Notes: generated by a model not told the origin, from the sequence alone. A stretch of DNA of 64,000 nucleotides from Paenibacillus sp. 1001270B_150601_E10 (GCF_015558675.1 NZ_JADMOL010000004.1:360157-424156), one strand, 5' to 3'. Positions 17,701 to 26,288 are shown, counted from the first letter of the stretch. Numbers and translations: made by a program.

Positions 17701-18423
17701 TTCCAAGGCATTACCGCGCAGCCGCGTGAAGTCATCCCGACACCGGTCTTTACGGGATCCAATAAGATGGGCAGACGCTATTCGCCATTTACGACGAATA
17801 TTGAGCGGCTTATCCCATTCCGTACGCTGACAGGACGCCAGCACTATTACATTGACCATGAAATCTTCCTTCAATTCGGGGAAGCTCTGCCGGTCTTCAA
17901 GCCGACGCTGCCGCCTATGGTATTCGGACCTCGCGACAAGCAGATCCGCGGAGGACAGGACAGCCTGGTGCTTCGTTACTTGACGCCGCACGGCAAATGG
18001 AACATTCACAGCACATACCAGGATAATCTTCATATGCTGACGCTGTTCAGAGGCGGACCAACGGTATGGATTAGCGATGAGGACGCGAAGGCGCACGATA
18101 TTGAGGATAACGATTGGCTCGAAGTCTACAACCGCAACGGTGTTGTTACAGCACGCGCCGTCGTCAGTCACCGGATGCCGAAGGGTACGATGTTTATGTA
18201 TCATGCGCAGGATAAGCACATTAACGTGCCGGGTTCAGAGATTACGAAAGATCGCGGCGGCAGCCACAATGCGCCTACGAAGATCCATCTTAAGCCAACG
18301 CAATTGGTGGGCGGCTATGCGCAATTGAGCTACGGCTTCAACTACTATGGCCCGATCGGGAATCAGCGCGACGTATACGTTGCGGTTCGCAAGATGAAGG
18401 AGGTGAACTGGCTTGAAAATTAA
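14752..18423 (+). CDS. narG: respiratory nitrate reductase alpha subunit NarG
   Basis: The 1223-residue catalytic subunit, full length. It reduces nitrate to nitrite at a Mo-bisMGD centre on the cytoplasmic face. The N-terminal FS0 cluster motif is present as H-x3-C-x3-C-x34-C (HGVNCTGSCS ... RGCPRGAS, residues 49-96 region). The Mo ligand Asp lies in WYADLPPASPQIWGEQTDV. The start is ATG 14752 after GGAGTGATCATAGTTC. The 3' end overlaps narH by 11 bases. A recognisable NarG throughout, with no breaks. Needs the cofactor made by the moa/moe/mob genes further along. Confidence 0.98.
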   Translation: MRRKKGLRFFKRGEYYSNQWSMAEDKSRDWEKLYRDRWSHDKVVRTTHGVNCTGSCSWKVFVKNGMITWENQQIDYPTCGPDMPEFEPRGCPRGASFSWYEYSPLRVKYPYMRGKLLRLWRAALTEYKDPVEAWASIVEDPEKAKSYKKARGKGGHVRVSWEEAKELISAQLIYTIKTYGPDRIAGFTPIPAMSMISYASGARFISLLGGEMLSFYDWYADLPPASPQIWGEQTDVPESSDWYNASYLMMWGSNVPLTRTPDAHFMTEVRYKGTKVVSVAPDYAENVKFADHWLAPNPGTDAAVAQAMTHVILSEFYYKRKEPMFLKYAKQYTDMPFLILLDEHEQGYKAGRFLRASDLGDHSQHAEWKPVLYDANANEITIPNGTMGQRWEEDKKWNLILEREDGTAIDPALSIEAFGACETRIMFPYFDQNGNGVFERSIPAMEVKLEDGSTRLVTTVYDLMLSQYGIDREAEDETAHYSDAAIHYTPAWQEKITGVKPSVVVQVAREFAQNSLDSGGRSMIIMGAGINHWFNSDTIYRSILNLVILTASQGVNGGGWAHYVGQEKCRPIEGWSTIAFVKDWQGPPRLQNATSFYYFATDQWKYEEMGADSLQSPLGGDIRYKHPADYNVMAARLGWLPSYPQFNKSSLKMVEEAILAGHSSNQEIIAHAREEWISGKTKLAIEDPDAPENFPRSLFVWRSNLISSSAKGQEYFMKHLLGVGEGPLSNPNEEEKPEEIVWRDEVEGKLDLLVALDFRMTATPMYADIVLPAATWYEKTDLSSTDMHPFVHPFNPAIDPLWESRSDWDIYRSIAETFSEMAKTHLPGVYKDIVTTPLAHDSVNEIAQPYGLVKDWSKGEIEAIPGKTMPNMTIVERNYTQVYDKFITLGPNLAAGKVGAHGVNFSVAEEYEEMKQINGMYSDDTLKNGLPKLHTARHAADAILNLSSATNGRVSQRAWESAEQDTGVELKDISADRAAERITFQGITAQPREVIPTPVFTGSNKMGRRYSPFTTNIERLIPFRTLTGRQHYYIDHEIFLQFGEALPVFKPTLPPMVFGPRDKQIRGGQDSLVLRYLTPHGKWNIHSTYQDNLHMLTLFRGGPTVWISDEDAKAHDIEDNDWLEVYNRNGVVTARAVVSHRMPKGTMFMYHAQDKHINVPGSEITKDRGGSHNAPTKIHLKPTQLVGGYAQLSYGFNYYGPIGNQRDVYVAVRKMKEVNWLEN

Positions 18424-19954
18424 AGCACAAGTAGCCATGGTGCTTAATCTGGATAAATGCATCGGCTGCCATACATGCAGCGTAACCTGCAAGAGCACGT
18501 GGACCAATCGCCCAGGTGCGGAGTATATGTGGTTCAACAACGTTGAAACCAAGCCAGGGATCGGTTATCCGATGCGTTGGGAAGATCAGGAGCAGTACAA
18601 GGGCGGCTGGACGCTTAAGAATGGCAAGCTCGAACTGAAGGCGGGAGGCAAGCTGTCGAAGCTGGCATTAGGCAAGCTGTTCTACAATCCGGATATGCCG
18701 GAGATGAAGGATTACTATGAGCCATGGAACTACAACTATGAGCACCTGACTCAGGCTGGAGAGAAGAAGCACCAGCCTGTAGCCCGCCCTCATTCGGTAA
18801 TCACGGGAGACAAGATGAATCTTAAGTGGGGACCGAACTGGGAGGATGACTTGGCAGGCGCACATGTGACCGGACCAAAGGATCCGAACATTGAGAAGAT
18901 TGAAGAGGATATTCAATTCAACTTCGAGCAGGCGTTCATGACCTACTTGCCGCGCTTGTGCGAGCATTGCTTGAACCCAAGCTGTGTCGCTTCTTGCCCT
19001 TCAGGCGCAATGTATAAGCGTGAGGAGGACGGCATCGTCCATGTCGATCAGGATGCCTGCCGCGGCTGGCGCTTCTGCATGACGGGCTGCCCTTATAAAA
19101 AAGTATATTACAACTGGAAGACCAACAAAGCGGAGAAATGCACGTTCTGCTTCCCTCGCATCGAGGCTGGCCTGCCTACCGTATGTGCTGAGACTTGTAC
19201 GGGGCGTATCCGCTATCTAGGCGTGCTTCTATATGACGCTGACCGAGTGCAAGAGGCAGCCTCCATGGAAAATGAGCAGGATCTGTATCAAGCACAGCTA
19301 GATTTGTTCTTAGATCCTCATGATCCTGAGGTGATCAAACAGGCGCGCGAAGACGGCATTCAAGAGGAATGGATTGTTGCAGCGCAGAACTCGCCGATCT
19401 ATAAGCTTGCAATTGAATACAAGCTCGCTTTTCCGCTTCATCCGGAATACCGCACGCTGCCAATGATATGGTATGTACCGCCGCTTAGCCCGATCATGAA
19501 CTACTTTGAAGGCAAGGATTCCATACAGAATCCAGACCTCATCTTCCCTGCGATTGAGGAGATGCGAACGCCCATTCAATATATCGCGAATATGCTCACA
19601 GCAGGCGATATGATATCTGTGAAGGAAGCTCTTCAACGGCTGGCGATGATGCGCTTGTACATGCGAGCGAAGACGATGAACAAGGAATTCGATGAGTCGC
19701 GCCTTGCACGTGTAGGCTTAAGTCCAAAGCAGACGGAAGAAATGTATCGTTTGCTGGCTATTGCGAAGGTTGAAGATCGCTATGTGATTCCGACCTCCCA
19801 TAAGGAGCAGGTCATGATGGACCCATACCGTTCCCAAGGCTCCACTGGCTTTGGCGGCATGGACTGCAGCGGCTGTTCCATCGCAGGAGCCTTCGGCAGC
19901 GGTTCGAAGAAGGCGGAAGAAGAGCAATTCTATGGAGGGATCTGGCGTGATTAA
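18413..19954 (+). CDS. narH: respiratory nitrate reductase beta subunit NarH
   Basis: The 513-residue iron-sulfur electron transfer subunit. Four cysteine groups are visible: CIGCHTCSVTCK, CEHCLNPSCVASCPSG, CRGWRFCMTGCPYKK and CTFCFPRIEAGLPTVC-AETC. The Trp in CRGWRFC replaces a Cys, which is the known mark of the [3Fe-4S] centre of NarH. It begins at TTG 18413 inside the end of narG, giving coupled translation. The C-terminus is Cys/Gly-rich (GGMDCSGCSIAGAFGSGS), an extra short motif whose role is unclear. Confidence 0.97.
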   Translation: MKIKAQVAMVLNLDKCIGCHTCSVTCKSTWTNRPGAEYMWFNNVETKPGIGYPMRWEDQEQYKGGWTLKNGKLELKAGGKLSKLALGKLFYNPDMPEMKDYYEPWNYNYEHLTQAGEKKHQPVARPHSVITGDKMNLKWGPNWEDDLAGAHVTGPKDPNIEKIEEDIQFNFEQAFMTYLPRLCEHCLNPSCVASCPSGAMYKREEDGIVHVDQDACRGWRFCMTGCPYKKVYYNWKTNKAEKCTFCFPRIEAGLPTVCAETCTGRIRYLGVLLYDADRVQEAASMENEQDLYQAQLDLFLDPHDPEVIKQAREDGIQEEWIVAAQNSPIYKLAIEYKLAFPLHPEYRTLPMIWYVPPLSPIMNYFEGKDSIQNPDLIFPAIEEMRTPIQYIANMLTAGDMISVKEALQRLAMMRLYMRAKTMNKEFDESRLARVGLSPKQTEEMYRLLAIAKVEDRYVIPTSHKEQVMMDPYRSQGSTGFGGMDCSGCSIAGAFGSGSKKAEEEQFYGGIWRD

Positions 19955-20513
19955 TCTGGAGAAGCTTCATGCTTATCAACGAGGATTTGGATTCTTTGTG
20001 CAGCAGTTGACTTATCCGGAGCAGCTTGACTTCAATCCTACTGGGCTGGAGGAGTACATGGACTCCTCCTACCCTGCTTATAGCTTCATCCTGCAATACT
20101 GGGAGCGAATGCAGCATTACAGTTTAGAGCAGCTTCAAGAGCTGTACGTCGAGACATTTGATTTTCAGCGGAAATCCACGCTGTATATGACGTATTTCAA
20201 ATACGAGGATTCCAAAGAGCGGGGAGCGATGCTAGCAGAGCTCAAATCCATCTATCAGTTGTACGGCCTTGATATGGTCAATGAGGAGCTTCCGGATTAT
20301 TTGCCGCTTATTCTTGAATTCTTATATGCCGTGGATGGATTAACTGGCGAGCAGGCACAAGGACACTTGGGGAAGGTGATTGCGGTACTGGAGGATGGAA
20401 CCTACCATCTGGTCAAAGCACTTGAACAATACAAGAGTCCTTATCACCCCTTGCTTATGGGGCTGCGCGAAACATTTAAAGCATGTGTAGTGAAGGAGGA
20501 TGGGGTTCAATGA
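19947..20513 (+). CDS. narJ: nitrate reductase assembly chaperone NarJ
   Basis: A 188-residue cytoplasmic chaperone of the TorD/NarJ type that holds apo-NarG until the Mo cofactor is inserted. The GTG at 19947 is chosen because GGAGGGA lies 6 bases before it and because the longer frame merely reads the end of narH. The GTG overlaps the narH stop by 8 bases. Helical, with PDYLPLILEFLYAV as the family core motif. Between narH and narI, the usual place. Confidence 0.93.
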   Translation: MINLEKLHAYQRGFGFFVQQLTYPEQLDFNPTGLEEYMDSSYPAYSFILQYWERMQHYSLEQLQELYVETFDFQRKSTLYMTYFKYEDSKERGAMLAELKSIYQLYGLDMVNEELPDYLPLILEFLYAVDGLTGEQAQGHLGKVIAVLEDGTYHLVKALEQYKSPYHPLLMGLRETFKACVVKEDGVQ

Positions 20514-21187
20514 ATATGCTGGACCAGTTCTTATGGGTAATCTTCCCTTATTTGTGCATAACGGTCTTTATTATTGGACATATCTATCGCTATCGCGTAG
20601 ATCAAATGAACTGGACGGCTAAATCTAGTGAATTTGTCGAAAAAAAGCAGCTTCGAATTGGAAGCATGATGTTCCATATTGGCGTGCTGCCCGTTATTGC
20701 CGGTCATGTAGTTGGACTTGGCATACCGAAGTCATGGATGCATGCGCTAGGCATCAATGATCATATGTACCATATCGGCGCCGTTTATATTGGGAGCTTC
20801 TTTGGCATATTGACCTTGCTCGGCATGCTGATCTTGACTTCAAGACGATTCACGAAGAAGAATGTTCGCCGTTTAAGCTCATTTTCGGATCTGGCGGTCA
20901 ATGTTGCGCTGCTGCTTATCATATTGCTCGGCATATACAGCACGATTGTGACGAATGCCGTAGAGCCAAGCTTTGATTATCGCACGACAATCTCGGTATG
21001 GTTCCGACATCTGTTTATCTTCCAGCCAGATGCATCCTATATGCAAGACGTGCCGTTGTCGTTTAAGCTGCATATCTTATCGGGCTTCTTCATTTTTGGC
21101 ATGTGGCCGTTTACGCGTCTTGTTCATGTGTGGAGTGTTCCATTGCGCTATTTCCGCAGAAGTTATATCTTGTATAGAAAGCAATAG
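20510..21187 (+). CDS. narI: respiratory nitrate reductase gamma subunit NarI (cytochrome b)
   Basis: A 225-residue membrane subunit with five helices that takes electrons from menaquinol and passes them to NarH. Haem b ligand histidines are in FIIGHIYRYRVDQ, MMFHIGVLPVIAGHVVG and, near the end, LHILSGFFIFGMWPFTRLVHVWS. ATG 20510 overlaps the narJ stop as ATGA and has AAGGAGGATG ahead. Last gene of the structural operon; the hairpin after it separates it from nreA. Confidence 0.96.
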   Translation: MNMLDQFLWVIFPYLCITVFIIGHIYRYRVDQMNWTAKSSEFVEKKQLRIGSMMFHIGVLPVIAGHVVGLGIPKSWMHALGINDHMYHIGAVYIGSFFGILTLLGMLILTSRRFTKKNVRRLSSFSDLAVNVALLLIILLGIYSTIVTNAVEPSFDYRTTISVWFRHLFIFQPDASYMQDVPLSFKLHILSGFFIFGMWPFTRLVHVWSVPLRYFRRSYILYRKQ

Positions 21188-21189
21188 AG

Positions 21190-21216
21190 AGGTTAGGGAG
21201 GAATTGCTCTAACCTT
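21190..21216 (+). other. intercistronic hairpin between narI and nreA
   Basis: AGGTTAG and CTAACCT flank a GGAGGAATTGCT loop, 3 bases after the narI stop. There is no T-run, so it may be an attenuator or an mRNA stability element rather than a terminator. A second small palindrome, CCTTCATGAAGG, touches the nreA ribosome site. Confidence 0.5.
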
Positions 21217-21234
21217 CATGAAGGAGATTTTGCA

Positions 21235-21696
21235 ATGGATCATAAACAGTTTGATTATCAGGGAGCGATCGATCAGCTTAGGGAGCAGTTCAAGCTTGAC
21301 TTTGCTGCAGTCGCATTAGTCCAGTCCGCAGAGGAGCGCTTTGTGCTGACCTGGCAGTTTGCTTCTGGAAATATCAATGAACGATATAAGCGGATTGTCT
21401 TGCAGTCAGGCAAGGGTATTGCAGGGATTGTCTTCAAGACTGGGAAGCCGGAGCTGATTCAAGATGTTCAGGCTGATATTGATGCGCATGAGCTCTTCAA
21501 TTATCCGATCATCGTTGCAGAGCGACTAGTCAGTCTCGGAGCTGTTCCGCTATGGAGCAATCGAAGGGTTACCGGGGTGGTCTTGGCAGGCTTTCGCGAT
21601 AACAAGCGTTTGACAACATCCATGTTTGAAGTCTTGCAGGAGGCCATTATAGAGCAATTCGGACCTATTTACGATAAGGAGATGGCGAATCATTGA
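21235..21696 (+). CDS. nreA: GAF-domain nitrate sensor NreA
   Basis: A 153-residue single GAF domain protein, the length of staphylococcal NreA. The stretch WQFASGNINERYKRIVLQSGKGIAGIVFK, here given by its key parts ASGNINERYK and SGKGIAGIVFK, matches the NreA nitrate pocket region. In staphylococci NreA without nitrate inhibits the kinase NreB, and nitrate relieves this. The gene starts at ATG 21235 after AAGGAGATTTTGC and its stop overlaps the nreB start. Position directly before nreB and nreC supports the call strongly. Confidence 0.88.
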   Translation: MDHKQFDYQGAIDQLREQFKLDFAAVALVQSAEERFVLTWQFASGNINERYKRIVLQSGKGIAGIVFKTGKPELIQDVQADIDAHELFNYPIIVAERLVSLGAVPLWSNRRVTGVVLAGFRDNKRLTTSMFEVLQEAIIEQFGPIYDKEMANH

Positions 21697-22754
21697 TGCA
21701 TACGGCAGATGCGAAGTTGACTCACATGCTTATGAAATTGTTCAGCCATAGCAAGGAAGCAATCTTTTTTACGAATCAACAAGGTAAGATTCTTGCCATG
21801 AACCCTGCTGCAGAACAAATTATAGAGCCGAACTGGATTGAGGAGCTCTATGAACAAGAAGCCCAGAATGTGTGCCAACTATGCAGAGGCTATACGAACG
21901 AAGTGGAGCTCATGTCTTGCATCAATTGCTTCTTGCATCATCCAGAAGAGGATTTCTCCTCCTTTCAGGTGTTTTTAAAGACGAAGGATAAGGGCGTCAT
22001 CCCTTATGCGGCCAGCTATCATATTATCGATGAAATAGAAGGCGTTCGCGCTTTTATGCTTCGTGATTTAACCAAGCAGTTCAAAACGCAAGAGAAACTC
22101 TATCAAACCAATATGCTGAAGTATGTCATCAAGGCACAAGAAGATGAGAGAAAGCGAATATCAAGAGAGCTGCACGATAGTGTGGCGCAGGAATTGCTAA
22201 GCCTGCTTGTTGATATGCGGCTCATCAAGTATATGAATGCCGATGAAGAGGTGCTGAACAAGATTCAACAAACAGAAGTCTCCTTGACTAGGCTTCTTGA
22301 CGATATTCGCCACTTGTCCTTGGAGCTTAGACCCGCCTCGCTCGATGATCTGGGTTTGGAGGCCGCCTTTCGTTCCCATTTCAAATGGATCGAGAAAAAC
22401 TATGGGCTGCTGGTTCACTTCTCAGCCGAGCTTTCCGCAGCTCGCTACAGCAGCGAGATCGAAACGGTGGTCTACCGAGTATGCCAAGAGGCCGTGCTGA
22501 ATGCGCTCAAATACGCTGGAACTGACGAGGTCTATGTCCGTTTGTTCGAAGACCAAGGCTGCTTGCAGCTTATGGTGAAGGATGATGGCATTGGCTTCGA
22601 CCTTAATGATATTGAGATCAAAGGAACAGGCCTTGGACTTTACGGCATGCACGAGCGAGCAGAGCTTGTGAACGGCCAACTCAAAATGGAATCGAAATCT
22701 GGCAAGGGAACGACCGTGCATCTGCTGGTCCCGTTGCCAGTAGAAGATGATTAA
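21696..22754 (+). CDS. nreB: oxygen-sensing histidine kinase NreB
   Basis: A soluble 352-residue kinase. The N-terminal PAS domain carries CQLC and, 11 residues on, CINC (C-x2-C-x11-C-x2-C), exactly the spacing of the oxygen-labile [4Fe-4S] cluster of staphylococcal NreB. The HisKA_3 dimer box is [19 protein letters not shown] (phospho-His in LHDS), and the ATP lid is [19 protein letters not shown] 21696 overlaps the nreA stop; TTG 21693 is one codon earlier and also possible. Without oxygen the intact cluster should switch on autophosphorylation and transfer to NreC. Confidence 0.93.
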   Translation: MHTADAKLTHMLMKLFSHSKEAIFFTNQQGKILAMNPAAEQIIEPNWIEELYEQEAQNVCQLCRGYTNEVELMSCINCFLHHPEEDFSSFQVFLKTKDKGVIPYAASYHIIDEIEGVRAFMLRDLTKQFKTQEKLYQTNMLKYVIKAQEDERKRISRELHDSVAQELLSLLVDMRLIKYMNADEEVLNKIQQTEVSLTRLLDDIRHLSLELRPASLDDLGLEAAFRSHFKWIEKNYGLLVHFSAELSAARYSSEIETVVYRVCQEAVLNALKYAGTDEVYVRLFEDQGCLQLMVKDDGIGFDLNDIEIKGTGLGLYGMHERAELVNGQLKMESKSGKGTTVHLLVPLPVEDD

Positions 22755-22786
22755 CATACTTGAGAAGGATGCGGAGGACAGAGGCA

Positions 22787-23434
22787 ATGAAGATCGTGAT
22801 AGCAGATGATCATGCCGTTGTGCGGAGCGGCTTCTCCATGATTCTCAATTACCAGCCGGACATGGAGGTTGTGGCTACCGCAGCGGATGGAATGGAAGCT
22901 TATGCAATGGTCGCGAAGCATCAGCCTGATGTGCTGCTGCTCGACTTGAGTATGCCGCCTGGAGAGAGCGGATTGATTGCAACTAGCAAGGTGAGCAGGG
23001 ATTTCCCGGATACGAAAATCCTGATCTTAACGATGCATGACGATGAAGATTACTTGTTCCATGTGCTCAAAAATGGGGCTTCCGGCTATGTGCTGAAGCA
23101 TGCTCCGGATGAGGAGCTTGTGTCTGCGATACGAACGGTGTATCAGGGAGGCACCTATATTCATCCGAAGATGGCGACCTCGCTTGTTCGGGAGTGGATG
23201 AAGAAGACCGAGGACGCGGGAGACTCCGATCCGTTTCAGATTCTGTCTACTCGCGAGATCGAGATTCTGCCGCTTATTGCGAAGGGGTATGGCAATAAGG
23301 AGATTGCGGAGAAGCTGTATATTTCAGTTAAGACGGTAGAGGCTCATAAAGCAAAGATCATGGAGAAGCTGGATCTAAAGAGTCGACCGGAATTAGTGGA
23401 ATATGCGCTGAAAAAGAAGCTGCTTGATTTTTGA
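22787..23434 (+). CDS. nreC: response regulator NreC, NarL/FixJ family
   Basis: A 215-residue regulator. The receiver domain has the acidic pair IADDH and phospho-acceptor Asp in VLLLDLSMP; Thr/Lys switch residues are in ILTMH and VLKHAP. The C-terminal LuxR-type helix-turn-helix is [20 protein letters not shown] followed by [18 protein letters not shown] 22787 follows GGAGGACAGAGGCA; the frame extends upstream without a better site. It probably activates narGHJI and perhaps the Mo cofactor genes through TAGGG-N4-CCCTA sites. Confidence 0.93.
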   Translation: MKIVIADDHAVVRSGFSMILNYQPDMEVVATAADGMEAYAMVAKHQPDVLLLDLSMPPGESGLIATSKVSRDFPDTKILILTMHDDEDYLFHVLKNGASGYVLKHAPDEELVSAIRTVYQGGTYIHPKMATSLVREWMKKTEDAGDSDPFQILSTREIEILPLIAKGYGNKEIAEKLYISVKTVEAHKAKIMEKLDLKSRPELVEYALKKKLLDF

Positions 23435-23617
23435 CGGTTAACGAAATGATCGAAACGTACATCTAAATATAGAGGCGACTACGGTTCCTGTTTCCAAGCT
23501 GTGACGGCTGGGTATGCATGGGATCACGCTCCCTCTATGTCATTTTGTATGGTAAAAATTTATATTTATGTATTTAATTTATAATCTTTGATTCTTCGAG
23601 TAAAGGGTGATTGAAAC

Positions 23618-24823
23618 ATGATAAAGAAAGCCCAACTGCCTCTTCAAACCTTAAGTTTGGTGCTAGGATTCATGGTATGGGTGATTCTGTCTTCCTTGCT
23701 GCCATTTATTCAAGAGGATATTGCCATTCCTGCTGATAAAGTGGCAATCCTTACGGCAATCCCTGTCGTGCTCGGCTCCATCTTACGGATTCCGCTTGGG
23801 TACTATACGAATGTGATTGGAGCCCGGTGGGTATTTGCAGTCAGCTTCCTGGTTCTACTGTTCCCTGTCTATTACATCAGTGAAGCTTCTTCGTATACAG
23901 ATCTAATCATCGGGGGGATCTTCCTCGGGATTGGCGGAGCTGTCTTTTCTGTTGGGGTAACCTCGCTTCCAAAGTATTATCCAAAAGAAAGACATGGCTT
24001 CGTTAACGGTGTGTACGGCATGGGGAATATGGGGACTGCAGTAACGACCTTTGCGGCGCCAGTCTTGGCTACTCAGCTTGGCTGGGCAGCGACGGTAAAG
24101 CTGTACTTGGTGCTGCTGCTTGTATTTGCCCTGCTCAATATCGTGCTTGGCGACCGTAAAGAGCCTAGAGTGAAGACTCCGCTAATGGAGCAAATCAAAG
24201 GCGTATACAAGAATGAGAAGCTGTGGCTGTTCTCCTTCTTCTACTTCATTACGTTCGGCGCATTCGTTGCGTTTACGGTCTTTCTGCCGAACTTCCTTGT
24301 TACCAACTTTGGATTGGAAAAGGTGGATGCGGGGACAAGAACGGCGATCTTTATCGCGATTGCAACCTTTGGTCGTCCAACTGGCGGATGGCTCGGGGAT
24401 ATATTCAATGCCTATAAACTGATGATGGGCGTATTTGTAGGACTGACGATTTCCGCAATCATTCTGGCCTTTTCCCCATCGATCGGACTGTACACGGTAG
24501 GCTGCTTAGGGGTTGCTGTTAGTGCAGGGCTTGGCAACGGCGTACTTTTCAAGCTCGTGCCGCAATACTTCACGGAGCAGGCGGGAACCGTTAATGGAAT
24601 CGTATCGATGATGGGCGGTCTTGGGGGCTTTTTCCCTCCGCTGATGCTGTCCTCGATCTATGCGATTACCGGTCAGTATTCCATCGGATTCATGGCATTG
24701 TCTCAAGTTTCCTTAGCGAGCGTTATTCTCGTTGTATGGATGTATGTATCGAATAAGCCAACAACAAAGGATAATGGCAAGCATCAACAAGAAGCAAATG
24801 GAATGAATGCCTCTCTATCCTAA
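23618..24823 (+). CDS. narK: nitrate/nitrite MFS transporter NarK
   Basis: A 401-residue, 12-helix major facilitator protein. The nitrate/nitrite porter signatures are visible in helix 5 (GIGGAVFSVGVTSLPKYYP, with KERHGFVNGVYGMGNMG following) and helix 11 (GTVNGIVSMMGGLGGFFPP). Conserved Arg residues for the anion lie in helices 2 and 8 (SILRIPLGYY, FGRPTGGWLG). AAAGGGTGATTGAAAC precedes the ATG. It imports nitrate or exports nitrite for NarGHJI. A 180-base gap after nreC may hold its own promoter. Confidence 0.95.
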   Translation: MIKKAQLPLQTLSLVLGFMVWVILSSLLPFIQEDIAIPADKVAILTAIPVVLGSILRIPLGYYTNVIGARWVFAVSFLVLLFPVYYISEASSYTDLIIGGIFLGIGGAVFSVGVTSLPKYYPKERHGFVNGVYGMGNMGTAVTTFAAPVLATQLGWAATVKLYLVLLLVFALLNIVLGDRKEPRVKTPLMEQIKGVYKNEKLWLFSFFYFITFGAFVAFTVFLPNFLVTNFGLEKVDAGTRTAIFIAIATFGRPTGGWLGDIFNAYKLMMGVFVGLTISAIILAFSPSIGLYTVGCLGVAVSAGLGNGVLFKLVPQYFTEQAGTVNGIVSMMGGLGGFFPPLMLSSIYAITGQYSIGFMALSQVSLASVILVVWMYVSNKPTTKDNGKHQQEANGMNASLS

Positions 24824-24926
24824 AATGGAAACCGCGAGGCCAGACTTAAATGGACTCGATAGAAGTCAGCAGATTCCAATAGCGTCAATGGTTCTCCATG
24901 TATACGCTAACAAATGGTGGAAAGGG

Positions 24927-24962
24927 AGATCTTAGCTTATGCTAGGGTCTCTCTTTGCTTTG
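24927..24962 (+). terminator. candidate narK terminator
   Basis: An 11-bp stem with two G-T pairs, GAGATCTTAGC / GCTAGGGTCTC, loop TTAT, followed by TCTTTGCTTTG. It is about 100 bases after the narK stop. Confidence 0.55.
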
Positions 24963-24981
24963 TCGACTCCAATCATCAAAA

Positions 24982-25017
24982 TAGGGATTTCCCTGCTAGA
25001 ACAAGGGAGCTTCCCTA
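24982..25017. promoter_or_regulatory. candidate NreC sites upstream of moeB
   Basis: TAGGG-ATTT-CCCTG (24982-24995) matches TAGGG-N4-CCCTA at all but the last base. AAGGG-AGCTT-CCCTA (25003-25017) is a second, slightly longer palindrome. Together they form one large inverted repeat with TAGGG and CCCTA as outer ends. The centre is about 250 bases before moeB. Confidence 0.5.
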
Positions 25018-25171
25018 TTACAAGAGTGAACCGGAGTCGTTACAATACGAGGTAGCGGGATGCGAGATCATGGAGTTCGATGGAAGACAGTCATAGAAGG
25101 AACACCATCGCATCAGATGTCAATCACCGTTTACGATTCGATACAGCCTATATATCGATTATAGATAACTT

Positions 25172-25187
25172 TGTGAAAAGGATCACT
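25172..25187. promoter_or_regulatory. FNR/CRP-type box upstream of moeB
   Basis: TGTGA-AAAGGA-TCACT differs by one base from the Bacillus FNR consensus TGTGA-N6-TCACA. It is 64 bases before the moeB start. I cannot place a good -10 at the standard distance, so activation is not proven. Confidence 0.45.
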
Positions 25188-25251
25188 GAAAAAGGATAGG
25201 GATCTAGCTCGGGGCGGCTTTGCTGCTTGTCCCCATAAGGAGGGTGGATGC

Positions 25252-26283
25252 ATGAATAAGGAATCTCGCTACGCCAAACAAATGCAATTTGAACCCATTG
25301 GAAGAGAGGGACAGCAGCGCCTCATGCAGTCGCGAGTTGCCATTATCGGCTGTGGCGCCCTTGGGTCTGCAGCTGCAGAGCTTCTCGTTCGCGCAGGGGT
25401 TGGAACGATTCATCTTGCTGACCGGGACTATGTGGAGATGTCGAATCTTCATCGCCAGCAGCTCTTTACCGAGGCTGACGCTGAAGTGATGAATCCCAAG
25501 GTTGTCGCTGCTTATGATCGCTTAAAAGCGATCCGCTCTGATGTTGAGGTCATGACTTATGCGGAGCATGTAGACGCCATGCTTATGGAGCAGCTTGCCG
25601 CGCAGTGCGATCTTATTATAGACGCCACCGACAACTTTGAAACGAGGCTTCTGATCAATGATGCAGCCTATCGGAAGGGCGTGCCATGGATCTATGGCGC
25701 TTGCGTTGGAAGCACAGGCCGTGTATATCCATTTCTGCCTGATGACAAGGAAGCGCCCTGCTTCCGATGCCTGCTGCCAACGCTGCCCTCCGTCAATGCG
25801 ACGTGCGAAAATGCGGGCATTATTGCGCCGGCTGTTCAAATTACCGCATCCTATCAATGCAGCGAGGCCTTGAAGTGGCTAACCGGAGAGCGCAAGGCAA
25901 TGAGAAGGAAAATGCTGCATTTCGATGTGTGGAATTCAGGTCAGATGGAGATAGGCATTCTCAGAATGAAGAATGGACAATGCATGACGTGCGGAGAAGT
26001 TCCATCCTTTCCTTCACTTTCCAGGGACCAAGCCGACAAGTCCGCAGTCTTATGCGGTCGTAATGCGGTTCAGCTGATGCCTGGGGCGGGGCGAAAGATT
26101 ACGCTTGAAGAAGCGGAGAAGCTTGCTCAGAAGCTCAAGCTTAAGCATAAACGAACGCCATACTTTATGGAGCTGCACTATGAGGGCAATCGATGGATGC
26201 TGTTCGAGCAAGGACGATTGATTATACACGGCATTCAAGATATGGAAGAAGGCCGAAGAGCATTTCATCGGCTATTTGGGTAG
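25252..26283 (+). CDS. moeB: molybdopterin-synthase adenylyltransferase MoeB (ThiF/MoeB family)
   Basis: A 343-residue E1-like enzyme that adenylates the C-terminal Gly-Gly of MoaD so that sulfur can be added. The nucleotide loop is GCGALGSAAAELLVRAG, followed by DRDYVEMSNLHRQ and the DATDNFETR motif. Zinc Cys pairs are CFRC and CMTC. About 95 residues follow the domain, with LCGRNAVQLMP, as in Bacillus MoeB/ThiF, and no rhodanese active-site Cys motif. GGAGGGTGGATGC precedes the ATG. A ThiF role in thiamine synthesis is the alternative, but the moa/moe context and moaD downstream favour MoeB. Confidence 0.85.
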   Translation: MNKESRYAKQMQFEPIGREGQQRLMQSRVAIIGCGALGSAAAELLVRAGVGTIHLADRDYVEMSNLHRQQLFTEADAEVMNPKVVAAYDRLKAIRSDVEVMTYAEHVDAMLMEQLAAQCDLIIDATDNFETRLLINDAAYRKGVPWIYGACVGSTGRVYPFLPDDKEAPCFRCLLPTLPSVNATCENAGIIAPAVQITASYQCSEALKWLTGERKAMRRKMLHFDVWNSGQMEIGILRMKNGQCMTCGEVPSFPSLSRDQADKSAVLCGRNAVQLMPGAGRKITLEEAEKLAQKLKLKHKRTPYFMELHYEGNRWMLFEQGRLIIHGIQDMEEGRRAFHRLFG

Positions 26284-26288
26284 AAGCA

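Larger units (their letters stand above)
24824..25251. promoter_or_regulatory. narK-moeB intergenic region with terminator and regulatory sites
   Basis: About 430 bases. It holds a hairpin terminator (24927-24962), a double TAGGG/CCCTA palindrome (24982-25017) and a TGTGA-N6-TCACT box (25172-25187). No credible gene: the 60-codon frame at 24914 has no ribosome site. Confidence 0.6.

Noticed and set aside
23435-23617. NreC site before narK
   Set aside because: GGGA-TCACGC-TCCC at about 23520-23535 is palindromic but the spacing is wrong for TAGGG-N4-CCCTA; no good site seen.
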